Assembly: GCA_015680685.1 (NCBI GenBank)
Contig: MNCI01035354.1
Coordinates: 1,586,353 to 1,620,773 of the forward strand
Reading direction: 5' to 3'
DNA from: Gnetum montanum
Taxonomy: Eukaryota; Streptophyta; Gnetopsida; Gnetales; Gnetaceae
DNA length: 34,421 nt
This document shows, one piece after another, positions 1 through 9,924 of the stretch. A program made the position numbers and the translations under genes. The notes below the pieces were generated by a model, which saw only the letters and a list, made by a program, of their open reading frames with translations, was not told where the DNA came from and did not search any database. How positions within the stretch are numbered: position 1 is the stretch's first letter; the number at the start of each line of letters is the position of its first letter.

Positions 1-263
1 ACCAATCCCAAGGGAATGGTAATGGACTGGTCTACTAGCTCTAGTTGAATGTTTCTCTTCTTAAGTTGGGGCAGGTTCTAGGCATGATACATCTCTTGTG
101 AAATTAAGTTGAATCCGGAACCTGAGTCAAGAAGAGCCCTATGTGGTTCATTTCCAACAACTTGAAGGTAGATTAAGGGACTTCTAGGATCAATTAGTTT
201 CCTGGTAAGGTGGCCTACCTTGATCCAGTCGGTTACGGTATGCGTTAACATAACCATATCCAT
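1..263 (-). pseudogene. pro: Aspartic protease (retropepsin) start of a minus-strand LTR retrotransposon, cut by window edge
   Basis: Retropepsin would cleave the Gag-Pol polyprotein. The minus-strand frame reads ALLDSGSGFNLIS near 115-155, which holds the D-S-G active-site triplet with hydrophobic flanks, as in plant Ty3/gypsy proteases. A stretch rich in basic residues and a VVGNEPH turn come just before it. The frame is the same as that of the gag remnant upstream on this strand, so this is a fused gag-pro. One stop follows the active site, after the sequence EMYHA at about position 78, but the frame continues to the window edge with protease-like sequence. Reverse transcriptase and integrase would lie to the left of the window. 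The DSG motif is seen directly; the family assignment is inference. Confidence 0.72.
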
Positions 264-1301
264 TAAGCTCTATTGGAATGAAGGGTGCTCCGAAGTGTTA
301 GATGGTGGGGGAGTGTACATGGGCTCAACCACTTGTTGTTGCGAGAGTTTGTTTGGGCTTTTGGTTCTGAAGAAGGGTCTTCTCTTTTTACAGCTATCAG
401 AACCAGCAGTAGGTTGAATATTTACAACTCTTGCAGTGTGATGTTACTGCGGTTGAGGAGGAAGTTCCCCTTGCATTGTTGGAGCAGGAGGTGTTATGGG
501 AACTACTTGTGAAAGAAGTGCAGATGGATTTGGAGGATGGTGTGGGTATGGAGTGTCTCCCGAAGGAGAAGGTGTCCTTTTGAAGTACTCCCGAACTTGG
601 TAATGATGGTTGGGAGTTGTGTGACTCATAGAGTCACTTGGAGAAATCATCTGCTGCACATAATATCCATAAGGGTCAGGCTGACGGTAAGGGTACTGAT
701 GTTTCAGTGATGGCATCCCCTATGACTATAGGTATTGCCATTGCTAATGCTATCCAATGGGTTGTGGTGGAGTTGCACTTGGATAATACGTTAATGGTTG
801 GTGGAACTACCTTGGGTTACCTTGGGGATAAGGTAACCTATGGGGTGTTTGCCGTTGATTAAGTCTTGGATTAAGTGCATACACCCTAGACTCCTGTAGA
901 TGTGAGATGATGGGGCAACATCCCCTAGGATGGTCATAGTGTCAGATCTCACATCCACTATCATTGTCTGTGTCTGAATCCACAACCACATCGGAGTTAG
1001 TGATTTTCCCCTTACCCTTGTTATGTGCAGGGCCTAAATCTCTCCACTTTATCTTACCTTTGTCATTACTTTGTTCTACCTTAGAATCTTTTGCAATTTT
1101 TAAGATAGTTTCAATTTTAGAGTCTAAGGAACTCCATACATCATCTACCTTAGTTGCTATTTTTGTTGTTAACTTTTGAATTGGCAAGGTTTTCCTGTTC
1201 ACCAACTCTTCGATTGGTGACTCATCCTCTTCATCACAAAATTTCACTCCCTTCTTCTGAAGAGAGGGATCACGATTGTATTCTTCCGCACTTTCCCTTT
1301 T
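264..1301 (-). pseudogene. Gag-pro linker: acidic/lysine-rich segment, then Pro/Tyr/Gln/His-rich segment
   Basis: This stretch joins the capsid-like gag domain to the protease in one unbroken frame containing about nine stops. The first part (about 1300-942) is highly charged, with runs such as CDEEDESPIEEL and many Lys and Asp residues. The second part (about 940-300) is rich in Pro, Tyr, His and Gln, with low-complexity pieces such as TPPAPTMQGELPPQPQ. I saw no CCHC zinc knuckle, so the nucleocapsid function may rest on basic or low-complexity sequence, or the knuckle has decayed. It is clearly not a separate gene, because frame and strand match both neighbours. The role as a linker or nucleocapsid region is inferred from position. 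Confidence 0.6.
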
Positions 1302-2762
1302 TCATAGCTCACCTTCTTCTTTTGCTACTTGCTCCAACAAGCGATGAACATCGTGGACTCTAAGATGTGATAGTCTTCCTTGGGCATAAGTCCCAAGGGT
1401 TCTTCTAGTCTCATGCCTTAGCCCATCTACAATGTGGCGAAGTTGATCCCACTGTGCGTATTCATGGCCTGGGCAACAATGTAACAATGTGTAGCAGCGG
1501 GCCATGGTAGCATCCAAGGGTTCATGATTTCCTTGCTTCCATCCTTAGATCTACTTACACAAATTAGAAACTTGGGAGTACGTTTGATACTTATTGTTGC
1601 AGGGTTCTAGCATCGTACTCCACCTCTTGATGGTTTTTAGTTCTAAGGCCCGGTACCAACTCTCTGCTTCTTTGGTGAGTGTCCTTAGAAACAACTTAAG
1701 TTTTTGCCAGTCATTTTCTATATTCTACAAGGTGCAGGCATTGTGGAATGCCTGTAAATGATTTTGTGGATCTGTGTTGTATCCCCCTTCAAAGCGTGGG
1801 ATATTGTTCATCTCTAAATGTTTGATCCAACTATCTTTTAAATGTCTTATGGGAATCTTGATTGCCTCCATTATGTAAAGCACACTTTAGGTTGTGAGTA
1901 GGGGCTCATCATGATCATCTCGTTCATGATGCCTGTGATGTCTTCGTTGTTCCCTACTCTCCCTACGTCCTTGCCCTTATCCTCTCTCTCGACTCTCTCG
2001 TCAAGGTCTCTCAATTTTCTTACTTTTATCCTCTCCGTTGTGCTCATCATGATTGTGCCTTGATGTGGAAGGAGAGGGTGAGTGATGTGAAGAAGGAGAA
2101 GAGGAAGGAGAACCATCGCCATGACAATGCTTCCTACCTTCTCTTCGGCTTCTATGGCCTCGATTGTGGTGATGATCAAAGTGCCCATCCTTGTCATGTG
2201 TTGTTCCTTCTATGAATAGTTGGTGTTCATAGGCATCAGAACCAGGGATATGTATCATTGATCATAGGTTCTGATACCCTACCTCCTCACTTTCATTAAG
2301 AGGGGGAACATCTCTTGATAGCAAACTAGTTATAAGTTGTTCACCATCTCTAGTTTCACCAAGGACGTGCAGAACCTCTTTGCCCTTCAATAGTATATGT
2401 TGGATCTCCTACCTTGCATCCCTCATATGTTGTAAAGGTGTGGGATGGTAATCCCTTACGTCAAAGTTTTCTGCAATGTATTCAGCATATAGTTCTATCA
2501 TGCTAATCTGTGCCAAAGCATGGAGAAGCATGTTAGGGACCGCATGATCTAGAGGTAACACAATGTTACCTTGCAAATCCCTCTAGCACATCTGTTTATC
2601 TTGATGGAAGATAAAAGTAAAATTAGGAATATACTCATCGGGATGAGTACATTCCACCCTATATTGTTGAGACACTGGCTGATTTTGGTTATGTGTTTTA
2701 TGTTGTCGACTATCTCTAGTATGGTCCTTAGGTGGTGAGTTTCTCTTATGAGAAGAAGACAT
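1302..2762 (-). pseudogene. gag: Gag (capsid) of an Athila-like Ty3/gypsy retrotransposon
   Basis: Gag forms the virus-like particle that packages the retrotransposon RNA. The frame starts at an ATG at 2762-2760, about 120 bases after the primer-binding site, with MSSSHKRNSPPK. A long N-terminal region is followed by an Arg/His/Ser-rich stretch (about 2260-1880). The retrotransposon gag domain (Pfam Retrotrans_gag type) occupies about 1871-1330; recognisable pieces are FLRTLTKEAESWYRAL, then WKQGNHEPLD, then QLRHIVDGLRHETRRTL. Ten stops interrupt it, counting the one at its end, but no frameshift does: the ATG, the gag domain and the protease are all in one phase. Every stop can be reached from Gln, Arg or Trp codons by a single transition, as expected for decay of methylated DNA. 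The gag domain is confident; the Athila-like lineage rests on gag layout and the tRNA-Asp primer site. Confidence 0.8.
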
Positions 2763-2885
2763 TGTTATCAGTGTGCTATTTCACCGTTATATACTTTTTC
2801 TTATTTGATTAACCCAAAGGTTCGTTTAGGCTCCCAACGATGTGAGTGATATCCTATATGTTCTATTCAGCGCACAAACACTTAG

Positions 2886-2903
2886 TCCTCGGCAACGGCA
2901 CCA
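2886..2903 (-). promoter_or_regulatory. Primer-binding site complementary to tRNA-Asp 3' end
   Basis: On the plus strand this reads TCCTCGGCAACGGCACCA. From memory of plant tRNA-Asp(GUC), the 3' end is TCCCCGGCAACGGCGCCA, giving 16 of 18 matches including the terminal CCA. On the element's own (minus) strand it is the site where the tRNA primes minus-strand DNA synthesis. It lies one base from the inferred LTR end and about 120 bases before the gag ATG, the expected arrangement. Athila-type elements commonly use this primer. Confidence 0.85.
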
Positions 2904-3355
2904 ATGATGAGTGGCGAGGTACCCCTACACTCAACCATACGAAACGAGCATAGCATGCACGATCCGGTCGAATTCCATAGACTAAGTGCCTACACACCCC
3001 ATGGAACACTTGGGGTTAATCATTCATTGTGTTCCTAGACTTACTTGTAGTTGTCACGGTGTATGTTTAAGTAAGTTCGAGGTATATGATTTTTATATCT
3101 TTTATGTTTTATGTCTCCTATGCTAACAAGGTGAAGGGTTGAGAAACTAACTAACTCTAACTAATGACTAAGCCTAAATTACCTAGCATCAGCATCCGTT
3201 CCCACTTACCGTACACACCCTGAACTGATGCAACCATGGCTAGCAAATGCTAATTGTTGCTGGGATCACCATGCGTAACGCATGTGCTCGAAGTGGTTGT
3301 ATTGAGGCACTTAACTAGGAGGAAAGGGTTGAGAGAATTTTCTAGCTTAAGTGCA

Positions 3356-3563
3356 ATGAGCAGCTGATTCCTTGACTAACCATACACATTTGGGACTACC
3401 ACTGGGATTACCAAGCACAGATACTGGATACGCCACTGGGTTACCAAGTAGTCACACTAGATGCTCATAATCAAGTCGTACTCATACCGCATGCGATGAG
3501 CAACCGATTCCTTGACTAACCGTACACATCCTTAGATGCTCGTAATCAAGTCATACTCATATC
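3356..3563. repeat. Imperfect direct duplication within the Athila-like LTR
   Basis: Copy 1 is split: 3356-3389 (ATGAGCAGCTGATTCCTTG...) and 3458-3488 (TAGATGCTCATAATCAAG...). Copy 2 is continuous at 3496-3563 and matches both parts with only a few substitutions. The roughly 68 bases inserted in copy 1 hold their own short repeat, with ACTGGGATTACCAAG and ACTGGGTTACCAAG. This lies downstream of the TATA box, in the transcribed R-U5 part of the LTR. Confidence 0.75.
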
Positions 3564-3819
3564 ACAATCTAGGAGTTTAAGGGTGAGAGAGAAAAAATAA
3601 ATAAAATCCTATGCCATGCACTGCAAGGTTTATCCAGAAAGCTCGTCTTTATTGTTGTACACAACTTGTGTTCAGGTACAATGTTGCTAGAATAAAGATC
3701 CGTTCACTTTGGGACTCCTACTGCGGGCACATGGAAAATATTCTATCTCTAGAGTGATCAAACTGCTAGAGTTTCCCTACTTCTAAACTAGGATAGGAAA
3801 TAAGGGGAGTGCCACCTCT

Positions 3820-3827
3820 TATTTATA
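3820..3827 (-). promoter_or_regulatory. TATA box of the Athila-like LTR
   Basis: The minus strand reads CTATAAATAAGAGG, a good plant TATA box. Transcription would start about 30 bases downstream (near 3790) and run towards gag. This divides the LTR into a short U3 (about 200 bases) and a long R-U5 (about 900 bases). Confidence 0.65.
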
Positions 3828-3845
3828 GATATGGTGGTGGACCAC

Positions 3846-3885
3846 GATATCGCGTATGCGATATTGCATGGGATGTGATATCGCG
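3846..3885. promoter_or_regulatory. Repeated GATATCGCG boxes and palindrome upstream of the LTR TATA box
   Basis: GATATCGCG occurs at 3846-3854 and again at 3877-3885. The first copy is part of a perfect inverted repeat, ATATCGC (3847-3853), four-base loop, GCGATAT (3858-3864). It lies just upstream of the TATA box on the element strand, where enhancer-like repeats of LTR promoters usually sit. No binding factor can be named from sequence alone. Confidence 0.45.
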
Positions 3886-4030
3886 GCTCATGCGAATCGC
3901 GTCTCATCACTTATGAACTATGTCATAAGGATAGGTAGGCTTCTTGGGGAGGCTTTAACCTCTTTAACATGGGTATCTCTACTTCTCTAGGAAGTAGGGG
4001 CTTAGGTCTAGATGTGTTAAAGTGTAAACA

Positions 4031-5489
4031 AATCTTAGCTTTCTAAAGGAAAATAATATCTCTATGTGTATGTAAGTACTTTTAATGGTTGTATGCACAC
4101 ATATCTCTATGATCTTGTCACTTATATGATTATTAGAATTATCTCTACTATGTATTAACTATGATGCATGTTCATTGTGCTAGCTCATGTATATTTAATG
4201 TTCATCATTAGCTATGCTTGTATGTCCCTGGATCCTATCTTTACCTAATGGACCTAAGCATACCTTTTCAAATAAAATAAAAAATGATTTCAATTTCATA
4301 TCAAAAGATAGAATAGTGGTGTGTAGTTAAAATATCAAGTAAGAGGTTGAGGATTCAAGTATCATTATCTATTTTTAACTATTAATATGGACATATACTT
4401 AGAATTTTTAGGAAGCCAAACCTTCATGATGCACTATGGTATATGCATGATTCATACTATCATGCATGGAAGTTAACACACAATGAAGACATTTCCTATG
4501 ATTATCAAAGGCATATATGCCACACTCCTAACATATGAAATAATGTATGTGTAAAATTATGTTCTAATCATAGGTGCTATGATCTCAAAAGCATTGTTCA
4601 TCTTGAGTCTATCTTTCTTTCCTTGCTAATTTAGGACTTAAGAATGGTATCATATAGTGCTTCTAAGTATATTAGTGTTACATTTAATATTTTCATTTTA
4701 AACTTATATATTGAAAATGATGTAAATGTTGTTAAGATTGGGACCATCTATTAATTTACACCTAATTAAGCATAATAATAAATCAACAACAAGTAACAAA
4801 AATAGAAATTCAATTATAAAATTAGAAGAGATGAAAAAAGAACATAAAATATTATCCTGGAGAAAGCATACAAAAATCCTAGCAATGGATTTAGCTCCTA
4901 AAAAGCCTTAGTTTGAACCAAGTATTACAAGCGAAGAGAACACATTCAATGGCAAAGTGCCTTGAATTATTCATCGCTTGCTGACTTTCTCACATGGTCA
5001 CTATTTGCCTTGCCTTTAATATTCTATTTTCATTATCCCATCCACTCACCCATTGCTTATATATTAGCTTACATGCTAAACAAGGATGATGGTAATAATT
5101 AAATAAAATAAATTAGGAAGTTACAATAGGGCTTACATATGATAGGTTAGCTACCAATAATAATTACAATTTACAACAACTATTACATTGCAATAATTGT
5201 TAGTTACGTGCTTAAAATAAGCAACACACCTTAGTAGCACCCTCCTTGCTAACAACTAATTTTTCTTTTTAGTTTTTTCAAAGCATTTATTGTAACATTG
5301 TTCACCTAAGTTGACATCCTTAAAATTGGAAAGTTATTTCTTTCCATGTTGTTTTAGAAGCTTTCTATTTAGTGATTAAGCATGTGATGTGCTTTGACTT
5401 CTTTTTACTTATTTTTAATATTTTTTATCTCCTTCTCCCAACAAAATTTTACCAAAATTTTTAAAAATTTAAAAGTTAGTGCTACTAGT
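4031..5489. other. AT-rich intergenic DNA, no gene recognised
   Basis: Both strands are full of stops and I recognise no protein domain. A lysine-rich open frame at 4726-4911 looks like chance in AT-rich sequence. The only structure I can point to is a weak tRNA-like SINE candidate at 4312-4365. It may include old flanking genomic DNA between the Athila-like element and the LINE. Confidence 0.5.
4312..4365 (+). mobile_element. Possible tRNA-derived SINE head (A and B box), weak
   Basis: AGTGGT at 4315-4320 resembles the end of a pol III A box, and GGATTCAAGT at 4351-4360 resembles a B box. Their starts are 36 bases apart, exactly as in the better supported SINE at 8365-8502. I found no target-site duplication and no clear 3' end, so this may be coincidence. 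Confidence 0.3.
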
Positions 5490-5615
5490 GGGGGTTGTTA
5501 AAACTCGAAAGAATGACTATAAGTACACCATAAGATATATAGCCAATAATAATGGAATATAGGACATGAAGTTACCAATCCAAGATTTTTACCACTAAGT
5601 TATATGCACCTTCAA
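5490..5615 (-). mobile_element. Probable second copy of a tRNA-derived SINE
   Basis: On the minus strand, TAACTTAGTGGTAAAAATC (A-box-like, AGTGGT starting at 5596) is followed 36 bases later by ATATTCCATT (decayed B box, starting at 5560). The 3' end, TTTTAACAACCCCC near 5490, resembles the 3' end of the SINE at 8365 (GGTTCCAACATCCCC). The lengths are similar (126 against 138). I could not find target-site duplications. Shared spacing and shared 3' end support one family; the divergence is high. Confidence 0.45.
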
Positions 5616-7440
5616 GCCATGAAAAGGGGGTTGACTCCAAAAAATTAATAATAATATAAAAAAAATTAGAGTACATTAGATCATAGAAGAGAGAGTCTAA
5701 AAAAAGCCTAATAGTTTTGGAGATGCCTCTTTAGGTTTTCATCCTTACAAGTAATCTTAAAAAATCTTTCCTCTGGGATAGGAAAAGGATTAGGTCTTGC
5801 CCTTAATCATAAGCATCCTCACAAGTCTTTGCTTCTTACTAAATGATTTTTTGTAAAGACAAGGAGAAAAACCTCTCTACAAATAAAGGAATATATTGAT
5901 TAGAAATAAATTAAAAATAGCAACAAATGTTAAAATCTTCCTGAGCCTCTAAAAAATAGAAATTAATATTATAGAAAATAATTAATTATTTAGCTTTCAT
6001 TGAGAGCTCTTTTGCTTGTATTTGTAGCTAAAAAGAGAAATCTTTGAGAATCTAATATTTGACTTTTGAAAAAAGGTCATAATTATGCTCTTACTGATAG
6101 AAAATAACTACACACAAAAGCTTTCAAATAGAGTAAAGAACAAGTAGTTGAAGAAATTTTCAAATGCAAAACAAGAAAGTAGACAAAGTAGGTTGATCAC
6201 CAAGAATGACTTCATTGATACATGCTTAAAAGTTGTTACAAATTTTAGATGTCCATTTCCAAGCATGCTAATCAACATGTTACTAAGAAAAACATAAGAA
6301 AATGAGTTTTTACTTCTACAAAGAGGACATTAAAGAGAAACCTTCCTCATATGTTTAAGATCAGTGCTAATAAGAAGACCTTGATGAATAAGATGCCATA
6401 AAAAATATGAATTTTATGAAATCTAAGAGTTTCTTAAATATCTTTCATTTTCCTCATACATATGATAATTGCATTTTCTAGGCATTTTTAAATTTTTCAT
6501 GAATCAAATCATTGTTTGTAATAATATCAAAAGAAACATTCAAGTTAATAGGAAAAACAGATCTACCATCCTTCCAAAAAATATATAGAAAATCTTAATA
6601 CAAACTATTATCAACATTAAATAAATTTTTAAGATTGGAAATTAATTTTTTAAAATTAATTTTCCTATTTAAACTATAAAGGCTAGAAGATTCTTTCCAA
6701 GTACTCCATCTATCATGCATACATAGATAAAAAAATGTAATGATATCAAATTTTCTCCAAGTGGTATACAATCTAGATGCATTAGTAGTCTAAGCTTCTT
6801 TTTTAAAGGAAGCCATCATAAACTAATTTACTTAAGCATATTTTCTAAAATTGTAATATGATTGTAATTCTAATATTTACTAAGCTTGCCTCATGTCTTC
6901 CAAATTTTTTAAGCATTGGAGAAGTAGGAATAGAAATGGCTTGAGGAAAAAAAAGATAGTGAAGAAAGTTATTAGAAAACCAACTATTATCATTCTTAGG
7001 TTTTCCTTGCATAAGTATATTTCTTAAAAGAACCATCTAAAAATTGTCTCCATTAATGCACTATGAAATCCATTTTTCTATAAAAGATATATCCTAGTTA
7101 TAACAATTAATGAGGCTAAATCCTCCATCTTTCTTGCTATTACTACAAATATCCCAAGTAACTCTAGAAAAAAACATTTTTATGTTGCTTAGTAGACTAA
7201 AGAAACCAATAGATAATACAATCAATTTTATCATAAAAAAGTTTTAGAATGAGCCCAAGAATTAAAGTAATAAACATAAGTTCGTTGAAGCATTTTCTTA
7301 ATAACTAAAACTTTGCCAGCAAGGGTGAGCATTTTTACTTTTCATTTATCAAGCTTCTTTCTAATTCTATCAACCATATAATTTCATAAAATAGTGCTAA
7401 ATGTTAGGTAGTAAAAAATACACATGAATAAAAAATTAGT

Positions 7441-7775
7441 GTAGCAAAAATGTGAAAGCCTCAATGAATGTTGAATGTTACTAGAAGAGATAAACTACAT
7501 AATAGTGACATTAGAGAAGAACTTGGAGTGGATTCTATTACATATAATCCAGAAGAATGGTGGCTTAGATGACTTGGACATGTGCAAAGAAGATTAGATA
7601 ATGAGCCTATAAAAAAAGGCTTCTATATCATTGTTTTAGAAAAGCAACCAAAAGGAATTTGAAAGAAGACATAGGAAAAAACAATCTAAGATGATTTAAG
7701 GAGACTACATATAAATAAAGATCTAGCTCTTCATATAGGCAAATGGTGAAAAGAACTTATGTAGCCAACCCCATT
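7441..7775 (+). pseudogene. C-terminal end of a plant LINE reverse transcriptase protein
   Basis: One frame, interrupted by several stops, carries the well-known C-terminal signature of a large plant LINE family: NVTRRDKLHNSDIREELGV from about 7474, then LGHVQRRLDNEPIKKG (about 7570), then DDLRRLHINKDLALHIGKW (about 7690-7750). In that family this stretch follows the RT thumb. ATG at 7468 is internal, not a true start, since the reading frame can be followed upstream to 7441. The stops sit where related proteins have Arg or Trp, consistent with C-to-T or G-to-A decay. Only about 110 codons of the parent protein are present. Confidence 0.85.
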
Positions 7776-7793
7776 TTTTTAGGATAAGGCTAA

Positions 7794-7813
7794 GATGATG
7801 ATGATGATGATGA
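7794..7813 (+). repeat. (GAT)n microsatellite at the 3' end of the truncated LINE
   Basis: About 6.7 tandem GAT units precede the short GAAAATGAC and the right-hand target-site duplication. Many plant LINEs end in short simple repeats in place of poly(A), so this is best read as the LINE tail. Confidence 0.85.
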
Positions 7814-8364
7814 AAATGACATAATTTCACAAAATAGTAAGATTAGGCTCAAAAGATAAAGAAATTCCTAAAAATTTTAACAGAGAAATTTTTTCAAGAT
7901 TTTACAAGGCTTGAGAGTAACCCACTCATCAATATTATCACTACAATAAATAATAGATTTTTGTGAATTCATTTGAGGGTCAAATTACATGTAATAATCC
8001 TATACTCAAGCTAAAAGAGTATTGATATGTTGTGCAGAATTGTTGATCATAAAAAAAGTATCATTTGCAAAGTGCATGTTAAGTAATTACATATGTTTGT
8101 AGATTATCATGTGGATTATGTGAAAGAAAGTTTATAGTAATAATAAAAGGATAGAGAGTAAGAGGACAACCTTGACAAACTAACCATTGAAGAGAGAATG
8201 AGGAACTTAATTACAAATTAGTAGCAACCTAAGCATTAGCATCAATGAGCAAAGTACGAACAAGATGAATAAAATAATCACAAATCCTAATTTATAAAAA
8301 TAAGAAATAATGAAATTTCATTCAATCCTATTATAAGATTTGACATAATCTAACTTAATAAAAG

Positions 8365-8502
8365 GGGATGTTGGAACCTTAAAATAATTATAATATATAT
8401 TTAAACCAAAACTTTTTAACTCAACATTACCAATGAGAATTGAACCCATTATTTGAAGCTTTTAAATCAAAGATCTTACCACTAGCCTAACACCTCATTG
8501 TT
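8365..8502 (-). mobile_element. tRNA-derived SINE with target-site duplication, inserted in the LINE RT
   Basis: The 138-base segment is flanked by 20-base direct repeats at 8345-8364 and 8503-8522 that differ by two transitions. On the minus strand it begins GAGGTGTTAGGCTAGTGGTA, an A-box-like start, and 36 bases beyond AGTGGT carries GGGTTCAATTC, a B-box-like sequence; together they form an internal RNA polymerase III promoter. Removing the segment and one repeat joins the flanking LINE reading frame as ISFIKLDYVKSYNRIE, which is RT motif A. That independently confirms both ends. The element is non-autonomous and encodes no protein. Confidence 0.85.
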
Positions 8503-9640
8503 ATAACCTAATTTAATAAAAGATATTTCTTGGTTATTATCAAAAGCCCACTACATTCCTTCTTAAGCTACAATAACATTATTTAAGATATGTCTGCCTT
8601 TAACAAAACTAGTATACATGGGTCTAATAATATCTTTAATAACCTTCTAAATTTGACAAGTTATGCATTTATCTAAAATTTTATAAATATTGTTAAGAAG
8701 AGTAATAACACTCCAATTACTAATATGTGAAGATATTCATTCTTAGAAAGTAGATGAGTCATACATTTGTTGATATTTTACCAAAAGAAACTTCTTTAAT
8801 GGATTTTAATAAAATATGAGGACATCATCTTCAATGTTGTCCCAATGCTTCCTAAAACATTTAATTGGAAAACCATCAAAACTTCAAGCTTTACCATCTA
8901 CTAAAATAAATATTGTTACTTTAATTTCTTCTATTGTAATTTTTGCTTCAAGAATACTTGGATGAGCTTATATTAAAAGATGAAAAATGTGGATACTAGA
9001 GATCTATAAGGATTTCTTGCAAAAACCTTCAAAAGAAAAAATAGAAGAAATTGATTTGCTAAAAATTTGTTAATAGTCTTAGGATCTTTAATGATAGAAT
9101 TATTTATATAAATTGATTCTAGTTTAGATACTTAAATATTTTCTTTTAGAAATTTAAAAAATTCCTTAACTTCATCTTTGATTTTATCCAACACATGCAA
9201 GTTTTAGTAAGAGCACTTTTAGTTTCAAAAGCATCCAAACATTATTTATCATAATGATCTTTAGCCAAGACATTTTTAGTTTCAAAATTAAAGGAACTCT
9301 AGTCTAAAATAATTTGCATTTTCTTGATAGATTCTATAAAATCTTCTTCAACTTGACGCTTATGTTTAAAAAATTGCTTAACAAACAATCTAGCATATTT
9401 TTTGACACTACAAGTAGTTCATTGCTACTAGGCAATCCAAGCAATATCATCAGTAGTCTTTTTTTCTTTTTTCTTTCTTACATTTCATAAAGACTCTATA
9501 ACATTTTTCCCATTAGGTCCTTTAAACATATTAGCATTCATATGAAAAATTTCATGCTTTTGAAAGAAGAAAGAATTAATTCCATAAAGAAAAATGCTAA
9601 TGGAAAAATGTTCTAACAAAGTAGCATCTATATGTGATAA

Positions 9641-9924
9641 GGGTCACATCAATTTTGGACCAGTTGGATGTATTATACAAATTTTATTGTGATCTAGTCA
9701 TAATCTTTATAGATGATATTGGGCAAATTGCCAAGAACACTTGTTTATATTTTTGATTCCAATAAGTATAAAAGATATTATCATATATTTAGGAAAAAAA
9801 AACCATGTGTTTCCATGGTGAGAGATAGAGAAAATAATTATAATTTTATGTTCTATAGTTTTTATGAATTTTATATTTCTAAGATACAAAATAAACATAA
9901 ACACACATGCATCACAATCCCTCT
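9641..9924. other. Short AT-rich stretch between LINE and array, nothing recognised
   Basis: This lies between the upstream limit of the LINE coding similarity and the inferred left end of LTR A. Overlapping open frames on both strands (about 9707-9964) are AT-rich and resemble nothing I know. It could be the LINE 5' region or original flanking DNA. Confidence 0.4.

Larger units (their letters stand above)
2905..4030 (-). repeat. 5' LTR of the minus-strand Athila-like element
   Basis: The LTR abuts the primer-binding site: plus-strand TG at 2905 corresponds to the CA end of the LTR on the element strand. The far end is placed at 4029-4030 (plus CA, element TG), because base composition changes there from mixed to strongly AT-rich and the sequence starts TGTTTACACTTT on the element strand. 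That boundary is inference. It contains a TATA box (3820-3827), GATATCGCG boxes in U3, and a duplicated segment downstream of the TATA box. The partner 3' LTR is outside the window, so no LTR-LTR comparison is possible here. Confidence 0.65.
7396..7820 (+). mobile_element. 5'-truncated LINE insertion with target-site duplication
   Basis: An 18-base direct repeat flanks this segment: ATAATTTCATAAAATAGT at 7378-7395 and ATAATTTCACAAAATAGT at 7821-7838, with one mismatch. The segment has the coding end of a LINE, a short trailer, and a (GAT)n tail near its 3' end, which is the signature of target-primed insertion with 5' truncation. It lies in the opposite orientation inside the older minus-strand LINE. 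It must therefore be the younger of the two. Confidence 0.85.
5800..9640 (-). pseudogene. Decayed L1-type LINE ORF2 (reverse transcriptase and zf-RVT region)
   Basis: ORF2 of a non-LTR retrotransposon copies LINE RNA into nicked chromosomal DNA. Read on the minus strand, landmarks appear in the proper order although in different frames: DGFPIKCFRKHW (near 8880), LLNNIYKILDKC then SFVKGRHILNNVIVA (8700-8560), motif A as KLDYVKSYNRIE (about 8355-8320), a QGCPLT motif (near 8175), motif C as HFANDTFF (8058-8075), the thumb-like DRIRKKLDK.KVKMLTLAGK (7370-7310), WDICSNSKKDGGFSL (near 7140), and a zf-RVT-like SL.CPLCRSKN segment (6340-6300). The catalytic FADD is FAND here. The endonuclease domain is not recognisable and both ends are uncertain. 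A SINE (8365-8502) and a truncated LINE (7396-7820) are inserted into it. Many stops and frameshifts show great age. Confidence 0.8.

Noticed and set aside
220-862. Plus-strand open frames at 220-417, 285-512 and 638-862
   Set aside because: They are antisense shadows of the minus-strand gag-pro frame, which has recognisable domains.
1871-2197. Minus-strand open frame of 108 codons in the Athila-like gag
   Set aside because: It is in another phase than the gag frame and arises from the Arg/His-rich repeat-like sequence; the in-phase translation connects with the capsid domain.
4726-4911. 61-codon lysine/asparagine-rich open frame
   Set aside because: Composition is what AT-rich random DNA gives; there is no motif and no context.
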